The notes under the pieces: model-generated
Seen by the model: the letters and a program-made list of their open reading frames with translations, nothing else
The model's database searches: none
What the model was told of the DNA's origin: nothing
Translations under genes and position numbers: made by a program
Shown: positions 41,812-51,694 of the stretch, piece by piece
Layout of the letters: each line of letters opens with the position of its first letter
Numbering within the stretch: the stretch's first letter is position 1
Assembly: GCF_002277955.1 (NCBI RefSeq)
Contig: NZ_CP018477.1
Location: forward strand, 4,609,206 to 4,673,205
Direction of reading: 5' to 3'
From: Thermogutta terrifontis
GTDB lineage: Bacteria; Planctomycetota; Planctomycetia; Pirellulales; Thermoguttaceae
DNA length: 64,000 nucleotides

Positions 41812-44658
41812 GTGTTCAAACGTTCCCCCCGTCATAAGCCCGCATCGGACGCGAATCACCAGAAATCTTCTTCAGAGCACCGGCCTGGCGTAGTGGACCG
41901 GCAACCCTCTCAGACCAGACGAAACCGCGTTCGGTGGCGATCCGTCATCCTCGGGGCAGTGCTGCTCGTCATCGTGGCCGGAGCGGGATGGGTCTTTCTC
42001 GACTGGTGGATCGTGGTCCCGGAATCCGTCCAGGCCACCTACGTGGGGCGGCAAAGCTGCTGGAAATGCCACGAGCGGGAATGCACGCTCTGGGAAGGCT
42101 CCGATCACGACCTGGCCATGGACCACGCCACGGAGAAAACGGTCCTCGGCGATTTCAATAACGCGACCTTTACCCATATCGCGTTCAGCGACCTGCACAA
42201 ATTTTCGGATGACGAACTGCGCGCCATTCTTGCAAGAGTGGACGACAAGACGCTCGCCATCGCGCTTCAGCCTTACGAAGCCCATCACACGGCGGAGTCT
42301 TTTGCGCCGTATATTCCTCCTTCCGGCGAAGCATCCCGCAAGAAAATCCTCGCCGTGCTGGAACCCGCGCGAGCCAAGAAAATCGAAGAGCTTGTCCAGT
42401 GGTACCGCAGCTTTGCCCGTCCCTGCGATATCACGACCGCCCACCGCGCCCTCGGTGACGCAGCACGGGACCTCATACAGGCTGGCATTGTTCAGGCCCC
42501 GTGGGCTGTGACCAGTCAGTTTTTCCGCCGCGATGGCAAATATTATGTGGTCACTGACGATCGGGAGGGAAAGCTGCGGGAATTCCAGGTGGACTATGTT
42601 TTCGGCGTTTATCCGCTTCAGCAGTACCTGGTCACGTTTCCTGATGGCCGTGTGCAATGCCTGCCCCTTGCCTGGGATGTCAAATCGCGGCGGTGGTTTC
42701 ACCTTTATCCCAGCGACCCCGTGCCGTCGCAGGATCCGCTCCACTGGACGCGATCGCTCCAGAATTGGAATTACATGTGTGCGGAATGCCACACCACCAA
42801 TCTTCAGAAAAACTACGATCCCGACACCAACACTTATCGCACCACCTGGTCGGAGATCGATGTGAGTTGCGAGACCTGCCACGGACCGGCCAGCGTCCAC
42901 GTGCAGTTGGCCGAGTCCTGGAGTCTGTTCTGGGATCGCAAACGCGGCACCGGCCTGGCCGATCTGTCCCCCAAAGGATGCGACAATACGACCCTGGTGG
43001 ATAGTTGTGCACCGTGCCATGCGCGAAGACGACCGGTGGCCGCCAATTTCCAGCCGGGAAAGCCCTTTCTGGATTATTACGTGCCCGAATTCCTGGATGG
43101 AAATCTGTACTACGCGGATGGCCAAATCCTCGATGAAGATTACGAGTACGGGTCGTTCACCCAAAGCCTCATGTACAGAAAGGGCGTGAGATGTACGGAT
43201 TGTCATGATGCCCACACCGGCCGCATCAAATTCGCCGAAAAGGTGCCCCCTGGCGAAATCCGCCAGCCCTACGTGGACAATCGGCTGTGCGGTCAGTGCC
43301 ATCTGCCCAGCAAGTACGACACGCCCCAGCATCACCACCATCCCGACATCACAAAGCCGGGAAGTCGGTGCGTGGACTGCCATATGCCGGAAACGACATA
43401 CATGGTCGTGGATGCCCGCCGGGACCACAGCCTGCGGGTTCCCCGACCCGACCTCACCGTCACGCTGGGAATCCCCAACGCTTGCAACATCTGCCATCAG
43501 GATCCGGAAAAGGGGGAAACGCCCCAATGGGCGGCAGAATGGATCGAAAAATGGTACGGCCCGCGGAAAGACCCTGGGCATTTTGCCTATGCGTTCGACC
43601 GGGGTCGGAAACGTGATCCCAGCGCGATTATGGATCTGCTTGCCATAACGCGCCGCCAGGACCTCTCGGGAATGGTGCGAGCCAGCGCCGTTCTGCTCCT
43701 GGGAAATTACAGTCAGGATATCGTCCGCGGCGCCATCATGAGCGCGGCAAGCGACGCAGATCCACTCGTTCGACTGGCGGCCGCCCGGGCACTCCAGCAA
43801 CTGACCATCACCCGGGAAGATTTTCCCCGCGTCCAGCACCTCCTCCGAGATCCGCTCCGCTCAGTGAGGGTGGAATCGGTGCCCTGGGCAATCAACCTCT
43901 CCAGAGACATCTTTTCTGCTGCGGTGGCTACCGCATTCGATCGGGCGGTCCAGGAATATCGCATGAGTCAACAGATTGTCGGCGACCAACCCGGCGCCCA
44001 TATGAACCTTGCCCTCCTCGCGGAAGCCTTCGGCAATCCCCAGGAACAGGAGCGCGAATATCTGACGGCTCTGCGAATCGATCCCGATTTTCTCCCAGCG
44101 CGGAATAATCTGGCCATGTTTTACGCACGCCTTGGAGAGTTCGAAAAAGCTGAGCACCACTATCGCGAAGCCCTCCGCATTGCCCCTGATTTTGTGCCCG
44201 CCCGCGACAATCTTGCCCGCCTTTACTATCAAATGGGACGGTTGGAGGACGCCGAGAAAGAATTCCGGATTATTCTTGAAAAGTTTCCCGATCGGGGCGA
44301 TATTCACTATTCGTTGGGGCTCCTGCTAGCCGAACAACCAGGCCGAATGCTGGACGCCACCGCGGAATTGCTCGAAGCCGCACGACTTTTGCCGACTGAA
44401 CCTCGGGTTTTATACAACGCCGGCTTGGCATTGCAAAAAATTGGAAAACTAGAGCAGGCAGAAGAGTATCTCGCACGCGCTTATCGCCTGGGAACACCCA
44501 CGCCGGATCTGCTTCAGGCTTATGCCCTGTGCCTGGTGGAACTGAAACGCTGTGCCGCCGCTCGGTCGATCGCTGAGGAACTGCGTCAACGGTATCCGTC
44601 CCCGGAAGCGGACGTCTTCTATCGCCAGATTGTCGATCGCTGCTCCCACCTGCAATAA
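41812..44658 (+). CDS. Octaheme c-type cytochrome with C-terminal HEAT and TPR repeats
   Basis: A 948-residue exported multiheme protein. A single membrane anchor is at about residues 44-66 (VILGAVLLVIVAGAGWVFL). Eight CxxCH motifs follow: CWKCH near 83, CAECH 323, CETCH 353, CAPCH 399, CTDCH 461, CGQCH 493, CVDCH 520 and CNICH 558. The region after about 600 has a HEAT-like helical segment, then at least five TPR units (for example NNLAMFYARLGEFEKAEHHY and DNLARLYYQMGRLEDAEKEF). The start is a GTG at 41812 with no clear site; no earlier methionine fits. The function is unknown; redox transfer at the outer face of the membrane, with TPR-mediated docking, is inferred. Confidence 0.85.
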   Translation: MFKRSPRHKPASDANHQKSSSEHRPGVVDRQPSQTRRNRVRWRSVILGAVLLVIVAGAGWVFLDWWIVVPESVQATYVGRQSCWKCHERECTLWEGSDHDLAMDHATEKTVLGDFNNATFTHIAFSDLHKFSDDELRAILARVDDKTLAIALQPYEAHHTAESFAPYIPPSGEASRKKILAVLEPARAKKIEELVQWYRSFARPCDITTAHRALGDAARDLIQAGIVQAPWAVTSQFFRRDGKYYVVTDDREGKLREFQVDYVFGVYPLQQYLVTFPDGRVQCLPLAWDVKSRRWFHLYPSDPVPSQDPLHWTRSLQNWNYMCAECHTTNLQKNYDPDTNTYRTTWSEIDVSCETCHGPASVHVQLAESWSLFWDRKRGTGLADLSPKGCDNTTLVDSCAPCHARRRPVAANFQPGKPFLDYYVPEFLDGNLYYADGQILDEDYEYGSFTQSLMYRKGVRCTDCHDAHTGRIKFAEKVPPGEIRQPYVDNRLCGQCHLPSKYDTPQHHHHPDITKPGSRCVDCHMPETTYMVVDARRDHSLRVPRPDLTVTLGIPNACNICHQDPEKGETPQWAAEWIEKWYGPRKDPGHFAYAFDRGRKRDPSAIMDLLAITRRQDLSGMVRASAVLLLGNYSQDIVRGAIMSAASDADPLVRLAAARALQQLTITREDFPRVQHLLRDPLRSVRVESVPWAINLSRDIFSAAVATAFDRAVQEYRMSQQIVGDQPGAHMNLALLAEAFGNPQEQEREYLTALRIDPDFLPARNNLAMFYARLGEFEKAEHHYREALRIAPDFVPARDNLARLYYQMGRLEDAEKEFRIILEKFPDRGDIHYSLGLLLAEQPGRMLDATAELLEAARLLPTEPRVLYNAGLALQKIGKLEQAEEYLARAYRLGTPTPDLLQAYALCLVELKRCAAARSIAEELRQRYPSPEADVFYRQIVDRCSHLQ

Positions 44659-44800
44659 ATGGCCCGCTGGAAGTTGGTCCCAGTCAGACTGCCCCGTCGT
44701 CATGAGCCGCTCTTCCAAGACCGGCAAAAACTCTGCAACGAAAACACATGATTAAAAAGAATTGGAAAATACTTTAGTCGTAATTACAGTTAAATCGGGG

Positions 44801-45400
44801 TCAGTGACACGAGTAAATATTCTTCTCCGTAACAATCCAGTCCATGCGAATATCATGCGGAAGCATGGGAATTTCTTCCACGAGTTGCCATTCAAAAGCC
44901 AGCCCGACCTTGGGAACACGCGGTGAAAGTTGTTTGAGAAAGCGGTCGTAATACCCTTTTCCCCGTCCCAGCCGTCCGCCCCGACGATCGAAACCGAGTC
45001 CCGGTACAAGCACAACGTCCAGTTCCTCCGGTGTTGCCACGCGATCGACGGCCGTGCGAAACCACTCGGCAGGCTCCAAAATACCAAGCGTGCCGGGGAC
45101 GAGTTCGTCGAAGTTGCGGAATCGAAACAATCGGAGTTCCGTGCTCTCGCACCACGGGATCACAACGTTCTTGGCCTCGCGCCGCATTTCCTGGAGCAAC
45201 TCATGGGTGCACACCTCCCGCGGAAGGCTGACAAAGCACATGACCGTGTTCGCGGCCCGAAACGGCGGAAAGGATTTCAACTGGCTCACCACAAGCCGAG
45301 AAGCCGCCTCAATCCATTCTTGGGGGACGCTGGATTGCACGGCTCGCAGTCGTCGGCGAAGCTCCTGTTTCCTCGCCAGAATTTCTTGGAGTGGTTCCAT
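44801..45400 (-). CDS. 5-formyltetrahydrofolate cyclo-ligase
   Basis: A 199-residue enzyme that converts 5-formyl-THF to 5,10-methenyl-THF using ATP. The family signature is present: LDVVLVPGLGFDRRGGRLGR followed by GKGYYDRFL. The N-terminal RKQELRRRLRAVQSSVP and CFVSLPREVCTHELL also fit. The gene is single, convergent with the cytochrome gene and separated by 142 AT-rich bases in which I see no terminator. Confidence 0.93.
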   Translation of the reverse strand: MEPLQEILARKQELRRRLRAVQSSVPQEWIEAASRLVVSQLKSFPPFRAANTVMCFVSLPREVCTHELLQEMRREAKNVVIPWCESTELRLFRFRNFDELVPGTLGILEPAEWFRTAVDRVATPEELDVVLVPGLGFDRRGGRLGRGKGYYDRFLKQLSPRVPKVGLAFEWQLVEEIPMLPHDIRMDWIVTEKNIYSCH

Positions 45401-45604
45401 TTTTCAGTCGCTTTTATTTCGCTGCTGTTGTGCTTACTATGGCAGGGGTCTTGATAGCGAAATTTCTACCGCACGATACGGTGAGCGAATAGCCCCTCAA
45501 GTCCGTACCACCCTGGGGCCTCTCCCTTTCGCCGGATCGGGCAACGGCCTGGTTTCACCGGACCATGCACGAAACGTCTATCGCCAGAGGTGCCAGACTA
45601 ATTA

Positions 45605-48600
45605 TTAAATATAGTCCAGCAAGGTCATGCGGAAAATTCGTGCGGTAGCCTGAAGCGCGGCCTGATACGCCGATTGCTTGGCCACCAGCGAGGAAATCAC
45701 CTCTGCCAGATCGGCATCGTAATCCGAGGAAAGAGCTGTTTGAAGCTGGAGGTTTTCGTCTTCCAACCTCTGGGCAAGAATATCCAGGCCCTGCTGCTTG
45801 GCGCCCAGTTCCGCCCGGGCAAAATTCAGATTAAGAACAGACTGATCGAGTAAATCCACAGCCCGCTGGGCTTCGCTCACATCGTTCTCAATGAGAGCCC
45901 TGTGAAGCCGCACGAGGGCGGTGAAAATGCCCTCCGTTTCAAGTGGATGAACGTCCCGCCCGGTCAACCGTGCTCCCTCACCCCCGTCGACAGTCGGAGG
46001 ATTCTGAGGATCGGTCAGGGCCACGGTGCCGCTTCCGTCATTTCCATCCTGGCCATCGAGGACCATTTCAAACATCTGGGGTGCGACCGGATCGGCCTGA
46101 AAGAGCTGGATGAGTTCGCTGGCCGTGGTGACACCCGGCTGGATCTTAAATCGCAGTGTCTTTGAAGTGGGATCAAAACTGAAACTTGCCGGCGTGCCGC
46201 CAGAGTCCTCAACGATCACGCGATACCCGTTGGCTTCGGAAGTTGAGCCGCGCGTACGAATGATCAAATCGTTGTTGGTTCCCGGCGAATTGACCACGAC
46301 CTGACCACGACTTCCCGCGTTCGTGGCCGTACTCCTTTCGGCTCCGGGCGGAATCAGCCCCAAATCGATGGCGGCTGTGCTCAACTTTGTCCGTTCCACG
46401 GTAAGAACGCCGGGACCGACACTTTCATCCACCAATTCGATGCCATTGCCATATTTGGCCAGACGGGCAGTCAGCAAGGGTGGCTCGCCCGGTGCCCGCG
46501 GTGGATTACTCGGATGGTTATTAATTCGATCGATGATATCCTGGAGCGTCTGCGCGCCGGCGATATCAATTTCCAGCTTGACGCCGTCAGCCCGCGTGAT
46601 GACAAAATCGACACCCCCGGCGCTCCCGCCGCTCGTCTGTACCTCCCCAATACTCAACAGCCCGGAACCGTTATTCGCGCCGTTCTCGTCGGCAAGCCGG
46701 AGATCGAAATAATCCCGCGCGCCAGGCGTTGCGGCGAACAGCTCGACAATCTTTTGGGCGGTTGTACTCCCGGGAACTATCCCGATCGCGATCTCTTTTT
46801 GAACCGGGTCAAAACTGATCGTTTCTGAACCGGGCGGCCCACCTGTGTCGAAGAAACGCAGTTTGTATCCATTCCATTCCGCTCCCGGGACCCTGGCCTG
46901 CAATATCAAAGCGTTATTCGCGCCAATGGGATTAAAGATAACCTGCGCAGTTTGCCCTACCTCCTGATAATCGTGTACTCCGCGTCCAAAGTTCAGCTCG
47001 CTCAATCGGGTGGACCCGGTTAACGTGCGCACGCCCAGTTGGGTGGCTGTTTTCCCGCCATTCTCTCCAATCGCGAAATCGGCACCGCTGACCCGGGATC
47101 GGATATTGATCCCCCGTCCCGAGTTATTAATTTCAGCTATCAATCCATACTCGGGATTATTCAGTTTATTTATTACATCTTCAATTGTGTAGGCGTCTGA
47201 AAAGTCAACAACAAAGGTTCGCCCGCCATTGGTAATTTGCAGGCCCGAATTCCGGTCAAAATCCTCGCCGCTGCCCCCTTCTGTAACGGCAGCCCATTCG
47301 CCCGGTGGCGTGGGGAAAACCAACCCCTGGCCCGGAAATTCGCCCCGATCCGTGATATCCAGCAACGCATAGAAAGGAATCACACCGGCTGAATAAGCGT
47401 CATTGATCGCCGCGACAACATCCTCCGCTTTGGTGTGCGTTTCGTCGATGCGAATCGTGAGTTCTTTATTGACGGCGTCATATTCGATCAATTCGTTTCC
47501 CACGGTGACCAGGGGATCATCGACAAGGCGTATTTTCACGCCGTTTAAGGCGTCGCCGTTGCGGTCCGCCTCCAGAATGAGGTCGTTGTCACTTCCCTGA
47601 AAACGCAAAACGGCCCGCGCCGGTGTGCCCAGTAGATCGCTCAGCCGCGTCGTGTTCCTCAGACGCGGCTGAAGATCGCTACCCACAATTGGCGATGTTC
47701 CGACGCCGATCTCGCGAAAGATTCCCAGTTGCTTGGCCGTGGTCCCGCTGCCCACATCACGGATGGTCAGGTCGCCCGTGCTGGAGGCAAGCTGGATTTT
47801 TAAACCCGTGGCCGTCACCTCTACATTCAGGGGAATATTCGCCGCATTATGTTTAATAAGCAGCGCGACATCCCCAATTGTGTGCGCGCTGCTCAGATCG
47901 ACGATCGCTGTTGTGGTTCCATCAGAGATGGCGATGCTTCCCAGTGCGATACCCGCCCCGTTATGCAGGTCGCCAAGCGGTGTATCGAACCGCAACCGCG
48001 GACGGAGATCGGCGCTGCCCTGCACAACCTGAGAGACCGCGCCGAATATCGCACTGCCAGGAACATTGTTGTCGAATAAAAGATCCGTATCAACATAGGA
48101 TTTTAGGACACCCTCATTCCCCTGGTAGAGAATAAGGTTATTTCCAACCCGTGTAAATGGTCTTGTATCGGTGGCTGTGCCCGCAAAAAGATAGCGTCCG
48201 CGGAATTTTTGGTTGGCTGCATCCAAAAGCTGCTGAATGGCCTGCTGAATTTGCTGAGCCGCAGCTGCCCGCTGGGCGTCGGTGGCCGTCGTGCCGAGCA
48301 CGCCCAAGGCATTGGCTCGTGCCTCGGCCACAATTTCTGAAACCCGGCTGAGAGCCGTATCCGAAGCAGCCAGGTACGACTGCGTGGTGGCGAGATTGGA
48401 CTTGACCTGACTTTTCTGCTCCAGAAGTCTTTGCAGTTCGATGACCCGCAAAGAGGCAATCGGATCAGCACTGGGAACACTGAACCGATGGCCTGTGCTC
48501 AGTTGGGTCTGAAGTTCAAAAATATCCTTCTGATCCGCCTGCATCTGCTGCAGGAGACGCTGGCGGACGAATAAATCGGTGATTCGGGTGGTGGGAACAC

Positions 48601-48616
48601 CACTAACGCCGCTCAT
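45605..48616 (-). CDS. flgL: Flagellar hook-filament junction protein FlgL, expanded
   Basis: At 1003 residues this is about three times the size of enterobacterial FlgL. The N-terminal coiled-coil region (RITDLFVRQRLLQQMQADQK, QLSTGHRFSVPSADPIASLR) and C-terminal helix (NLNFARAELGAKQQGLDILA, then SLVAKQSAYQAALQAT) are those of the flagellin/FlgL family. The inserted middle consists of repeats: three related modules begin NDLILEADRNGDALNGVKIR, NNALILQARVPGAEWNGYKL and NNDLIIRTRGSTSEANGYRV, alternating with flagellin-hook IN-like motifs (TIEDVINKLNN, TLQDIIDRINN). It is the last gene of the minus-strand flagellar run, 84 bases after flgK. Confidence 0.88.
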   Translation of the reverse strand: MSGVSGVPTTRITDLFVRQRLLQQMQADQKDIFELQTQLSTGHRFSVPSADPIASLRVIELQRLLEQKSQVKSNLATTQSYLAASDTALSRVSEIVAEARANALGVLGTTATDAQRAAAAQQIQQAIQQLLDAANQKFRGRYLFAGTATDTRPFTRVGNNLILYQGNEGVLKSYVDTDLLFDNNVPGSAIFGAVSQVVQGSADLRPRLRFDTPLGDLHNGAGIALGSIAISDGTTTAIVDLSSAHTIGDVALLIKHNAANIPLNVEVTATGLKIQLASSTGDLTIRDVGSGTTAKQLGIFREIGVGTSPIVGSDLQPRLRNTTRLSDLLGTPARAVLRFQGSDNDLILEADRNGDALNGVKIRLVDDPLVTVGNELIEYDAVNKELTIRIDETHTKAEDVVAAINDAYSAGVIPFYALLDITDRGEFPGQGLVFPTPPGEWAAVTEGGSGEDFDRNSGLQITNGGRTFVVDFSDAYTIEDVINKLNNPEYGLIAEINNSGRGINIRSRVSGADFAIGENGGKTATQLGVRTLTGSTRLSELNFGRGVHDYQEVGQTAQVIFNPIGANNALILQARVPGAEWNGYKLRFFDTGGPPGSETISFDPVQKEIAIGIVPGSTTAQKIVELFAATPGARDYFDLRLADENGANNGSGLLSIGEVQTSGGSAGGVDFVITRADGVKLEIDIAGAQTLQDIIDRINNHPSNPPRAPGEPPLLTARLAKYGNGIELVDESVGPGVLTVERTKLSTAAIDLGLIPPGAERSTATNAGSRGQVVVNSPGTNNDLIIRTRGSTSEANGYRVIVEDSGGTPASFSFDPTSKTLRFKIQPGVTTASELIQLFQADPVAPQMFEMVLDGQDGNDGSGTVALTDPQNPPTVDGGEGARLTGRDVHPLETEGIFTALVRLHRALIENDVSEAQRAVDLLDQSVLNLNFARAELGAKQQGLDILAQRLEDENLQLQTALSSDYDADLAEVISSLVAKQSAYQAALQATARIFRMTLLDYI

Positions 48617-48700
48617 AAATGTGGTGCCCTGATGGCTATTCGAAAGTGTTTCCGGTACTATCCCGTACGTGAATATGACTCAGTACGCCATTAATCAGAT

Positions 48701-50398
48701 TTAAATACTCACCAGAATTTCAATCAAATCGTTGAGTGTTTTAATAAAACGGGCTGAGACCTGAAACTGTCGCTGGTAAGCAATCAATTTGACGACTTCC
48801 TCGTCGAGGTTGACGCCGCTAACGGCCAGTTTCTGACCTCGCAGCGTATTTTCGAAGGTTCTCGCCGAATCGGCCTCTGCTTTGGCGATCGCTGAGCCCT
48901 GCGTTACTTCGGCAACCATTCGATCATAAAGTTCGTGAAGGCTCAATCCGCCATAATCGTCCAGAGGTTTGTCACCGAATCCCGCAAGTTCTTCTGCGAG
49001 TTGAGTGTCCGCACCAATGCCCCCTCGACTTGCGGCGAACTTGCTCGGATCACTCGCCACCACAGGGTTGATGCCGATATTCCCGGCGTTGCTACCGGTG
49101 AAAAACGTGTTGATGCCCAGCCCCGCGAGCAGACCACTCGTGTCGTTGGCAAATGCGAAGACCTGATCGCTGGAGGTGGACCGGATCGTCAGCCTGCCGC
49201 CTGCATCGATCGATGCCGAGAGACCGTCTATGGCATTAATCTGGTCGGCAATATCCTGAAGTGTCGTCTTTGGAGTATGTCCCAATAAATCAACCCGAAT
49301 AGTGTACGTCCTTATTGTTCCTGTTTGTGTATTATACAACTGTATCTGGAACGAACCGTTGCGAGGGGGAAATGGCAAGCCGGCACTGTCCAGCGGGATA
49401 TCGCTGGCCACCACAGCGTTCGTGGAGGTGACCGTGGAAAACCCGGTGAGCCCCTGCCCACTGGAAAACAGCTGATTGAAGCCCGAGATGAGCGCGGCGC
49501 TGAACTCGTTGAGCTGGTCGAGAAAACCGCCGAGGATGCTGTCGCGCGCAACCAGAAGTCCATGCAACTCTCCGGAATTCACTTCCAGAGGCGAGTTCGT
49601 TTCGTCCAGGCGAATCTCGGAAATGGCAAGGCCGCGATCGCTCCGCCGAGCTACTGAGACCTGTCGGGCTGTGCCTTCATAGACCAGAAAGAAACCGCCG
49701 GAATAAACAGCGACGCCCCCACTCGGTTGTTCCTCAACGCGAATATCAATGAGGCTGGCCAGCTCTTCCAGGTCCTGCAGCCGCTGGTCCCGAAGACCCA
49801 CCGCGTCGCTCTGGGAAACGTCCCCACCCTCGGTCTCGGCAATGCGAATATTCAGTCGCCGAATATCCTCAATAAGTTTGTTGATGCGATCGGCAATATC
49901 GTCGACTCTGGAATTGAGGTCGGAGCGTACCTGATTAACACGTTCATAAAGACGCCGAATATTCTGTGTCAGGGTCTGTCCCTGGAGGACAGCTAGATTC
50001 CTGGCAGAGGTGCTCTCTGGCTGATTGAGGATCTCTGAGATACTGGCGAAAAAACGTGTGAGATCGCTGCTGAGGTCGGTTTCATTCAGCTCCCCGATGA
50101 GCCCCTCCAGTTGGTGGAACGTTTGTTCGCGGACTTCCGCTCCTGCCCGATCACTCACAGACGCCCGCAGTCGCTCTTCGAGAAAGTGATCGATTTTCTG
50201 AATGACGGCTGCCACCTCAACCCCGAGGCCCATGGGGAGCCCCCCCAGCTTCTGGATGGGCGCTGGCTTGAGGATAACCTCCTCCCGAATGTAACCGGGA
50301 GTTTCGGCGTTGGCGATGTTTTGGCCGGCCACCTGCAGGGCGATCTGGTCCGCCCGAAGGGTATTGCTGGCCATCCGAATGGCACTAAAAAGGGACAT
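48701..50398 (-). CDS. flgK: Flagellar hook-associated protein 1, FlgK
   Basis: A 565-residue junction protein joining hook and filament. The N-terminal SLFSAIRMASNTLRADQIAL with QVAGQNIANAETPGYIREEV is the rod/hook-family motif, and the C-terminal LDEEVVKLIAYQRQFQVSAR matches FlgK. The middle includes VNQVRSDLNSRVDDIADRIN and SGFNQLFSSGQGLTGF. It lies between flgN and flgL on the same strand, the usual order. Length is close to that of E. coli FlgK (547). Confidence 0.95.
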   Translation of the reverse strand: MSLFSAIRMASNTLRADQIALQVAGQNIANAETPGYIREEVILKPAPIQKLGGLPMGLGVEVAAVIQKIDHFLEERLRASVSDRAGAEVREQTFHQLEGLIGELNETDLSSDLTRFFASISEILNQPESTSARNLAVLQGQTLTQNIRRLYERVNQVRSDLNSRVDDIADRINKLIEDIRRLNIRIAETEGGDVSQSDAVGLRDQRLQDLEELASLIDIRVEEQPSGGVAVYSGGFFLVYEGTARQVSVARRSDRGLAISEIRLDETNSPLEVNSGELHGLLVARDSILGGFLDQLNEFSAALISGFNQLFSSGQGLTGFSTVTSTNAVVASDIPLDSAGLPFPPRNGSFQIQLYNTQTGTIRTYTIRVDLLGHTPKTTLQDIADQINAIDGLSASIDAGGRLTIRSTSSDQVFAFANDTSGLLAGLGINTFFTGSNAGNIGINPVVASDPSKFAASRGGIGADTQLAEELAGFGDKPLDDYGGLSLHELYDRMVAEVTQGSAIAKAEADSARTFENTLRGQKLAVSGVNLDEEVVKLIAYQRQFQVSARFIKTLNDLIEILVSI

Positions 50399-50444
50399 TG
50401 CGTCTTTCCTGTCTTACATCGCCTTTGCAGCCTGACTAAGATTC

Positions 50445-50933
50445 TCAAACTGATTGATCGAGCAAGCTCCCCTGCGGAGTCTCACAGACAGGTGTTCCCC
50501 TTTTTTCATATGTCGGCGCACGCTGGCCACCGGTCGCGATAATCTCTATCAATTGCGAAAGATGCATGAGAGCCCTTTGATTGAGCATCCAATTTGTAAG
50601 ATTGTGAATTTGCAGAAGACGCATATTATGGGCAGCTTCGGCAAGCCGGTTCGAGACGGCTCTGCTCACTCCCGCCGATTCCGCCAGCGTCCGTACATTG
50701 TCAGCGGAAAAGCCTTCCTGGCGGGCTTTATTCAGGAGTTCTCCCCGGCGATCCAAACACTGTTGAAGGCGCGACTGAATATATTCGCACCGGGGAACGA
50801 GTGCGGCCAGGCCTTCCGCATCAGCGTTGGCAAGGCAAGTTCGCTTTTCCCGAAGATACGTCAGCACCTGTTCCTGAATCGTGATCAACTCGTTGAGAAA
50901 GTCAGCCAGTTCACGCTCCCAAACTGTGCCCAT
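50445..50933 (-). CDS. flgN: Flagellar export chaperone FlgN-like protein
   Basis: A 162-residue helical protein matching the size and style of FlgN, the cytosolic chaperone of FlgK and FlgL. Its long helices (LADFLNELITIQEQVLTYLR and LVPRCEYIQSRLQQCLDRRG) form the expected coiled coil, and NLTNWMLNQRALMHLSQLIE fits the binding end. The ATG at 50933 has AAGGA 8 bases upstream; a longer frame from 51020 has no support. It is directly upstream of its two presumed clients. Assignment relies on context as well as sequence. Confidence 0.75.
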   Translation of the reverse strand: MGTVWERELADFLNELITIQEQVLTYLREKRTCLANADAEGLAALVPRCEYIQSRLQQCLDRRGELLNKARQEGFSADNVRTLAESAGVSRAVSNRLAEAAHNMRLLQIHNLTNWMLNQRALMHLSQLIEIIATGGQRAPTYEKRGTPVCETPQGSLLDQSV

Positions 50934-51150
50934 GTGAGTATCCTTACTCCAGTCCAATCCACATGGCATTCGTGATGGAAAACCCTGCTGCTGCGGCGAA
51001 TGTCCAAGGCGCCGACACAACGGCCATCAGCCGACACGGGATCGGCCCGTGAAGAAGCGCGGCCGCCAGTGGGCCCGCCTGCCAGATGCGATGTCCCCGT
51101 CTCCTCCTTTAGTGCCGCTTGGCTATCAATCTTCCTCTTAACTGACTATG

Positions 51151-51651
51151 TCACCGCAACGATTTTCGCTGGAGCTGGAACAGCTCGTACATCGGTCCGG
51201 CAAATCTGTCACCGGTTGCCTGGGCCAGTTTTTCCGCCACGGCCATGTCCAGATGCTGTTCGAAAATATCCTCCGCCAATCCTCCATGGAAGTATTTCGT
51301 TTTAGGCACGGATTTTCGCATTTCTTTAAGAAGCAGTCCGAAGAACGTTTGTCCCACAAATTGCTCAAAAACCTCCTTCAGTTTGGCTTCATCACCGTCC
51401 GGTATGTGCGAGATGGTGCCTTCCACATCGCCAGTCAGGTCCATTGGCCGATTTGCCAACTCAGTATTGACCTCGCTGAATTCGTTAGAGAGTCTGTGCG
51501 GAGAGAACTGGCTGTCCGACTGATTGGCCGCCCGCTCCAAAATCGCAGCAAACGTCTCTCCCTGGGAACGGAGGGCCTCCTGAGCCGCGACGCTGGCCGG
51601 AGTCCACGGAGTGGATAAGAGTGCCGGACGTGTCGAAACTGTATTCAACAT
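51151..51651 (-). CDS. flgJ: Rod-binding protein, FlgJ N-terminal type
   Basis: A 166-residue protein with the rod-binding domain of FlgJ: LKEVFEQFVGQTFFGLLLKE, MRKSVPKTKYFHGGLAEDIF and EQHLDMAVAEKLAQATG. It lacks the muramidase domain present in enterobacterial FlgJ, so a separate hydrolase must open the wall; single-domain forms are common outside gamma-proteobacteria. The ATG at 51651 (MLNTVSTRP) is preferred over 51702. It follows flgI with 43 bases between. Confidence 0.85.
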   Translation of the reverse strand: MLNTVSTRPALLSTPWTPASVAAQEALRSQGETFAAILERAANQSDSQFSPHRLSNEFSEVNTELANRPMDLTGDVEGTISHIPDGDEAKLKEVFEQFVGQTFFGLLLKEMRKSVPKTKYFHGGLAEDIFEQHLDMAVAEKLAQATGDRFAGPMYELFQLQRKSLR

Positions 51652-51694
51652 GATACTTCTTTCATTGATTTCGTGCTCAGTTAATTTACATGTT

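Noticed and set aside
41872-43839. A 655-residue minus-strand frame opposite the octaheme cytochrome
   Set aside because: The plus-strand frame has eight CxxCH motifs, a membrane anchor and TPRs; the opposite frame has no recognisable domain.
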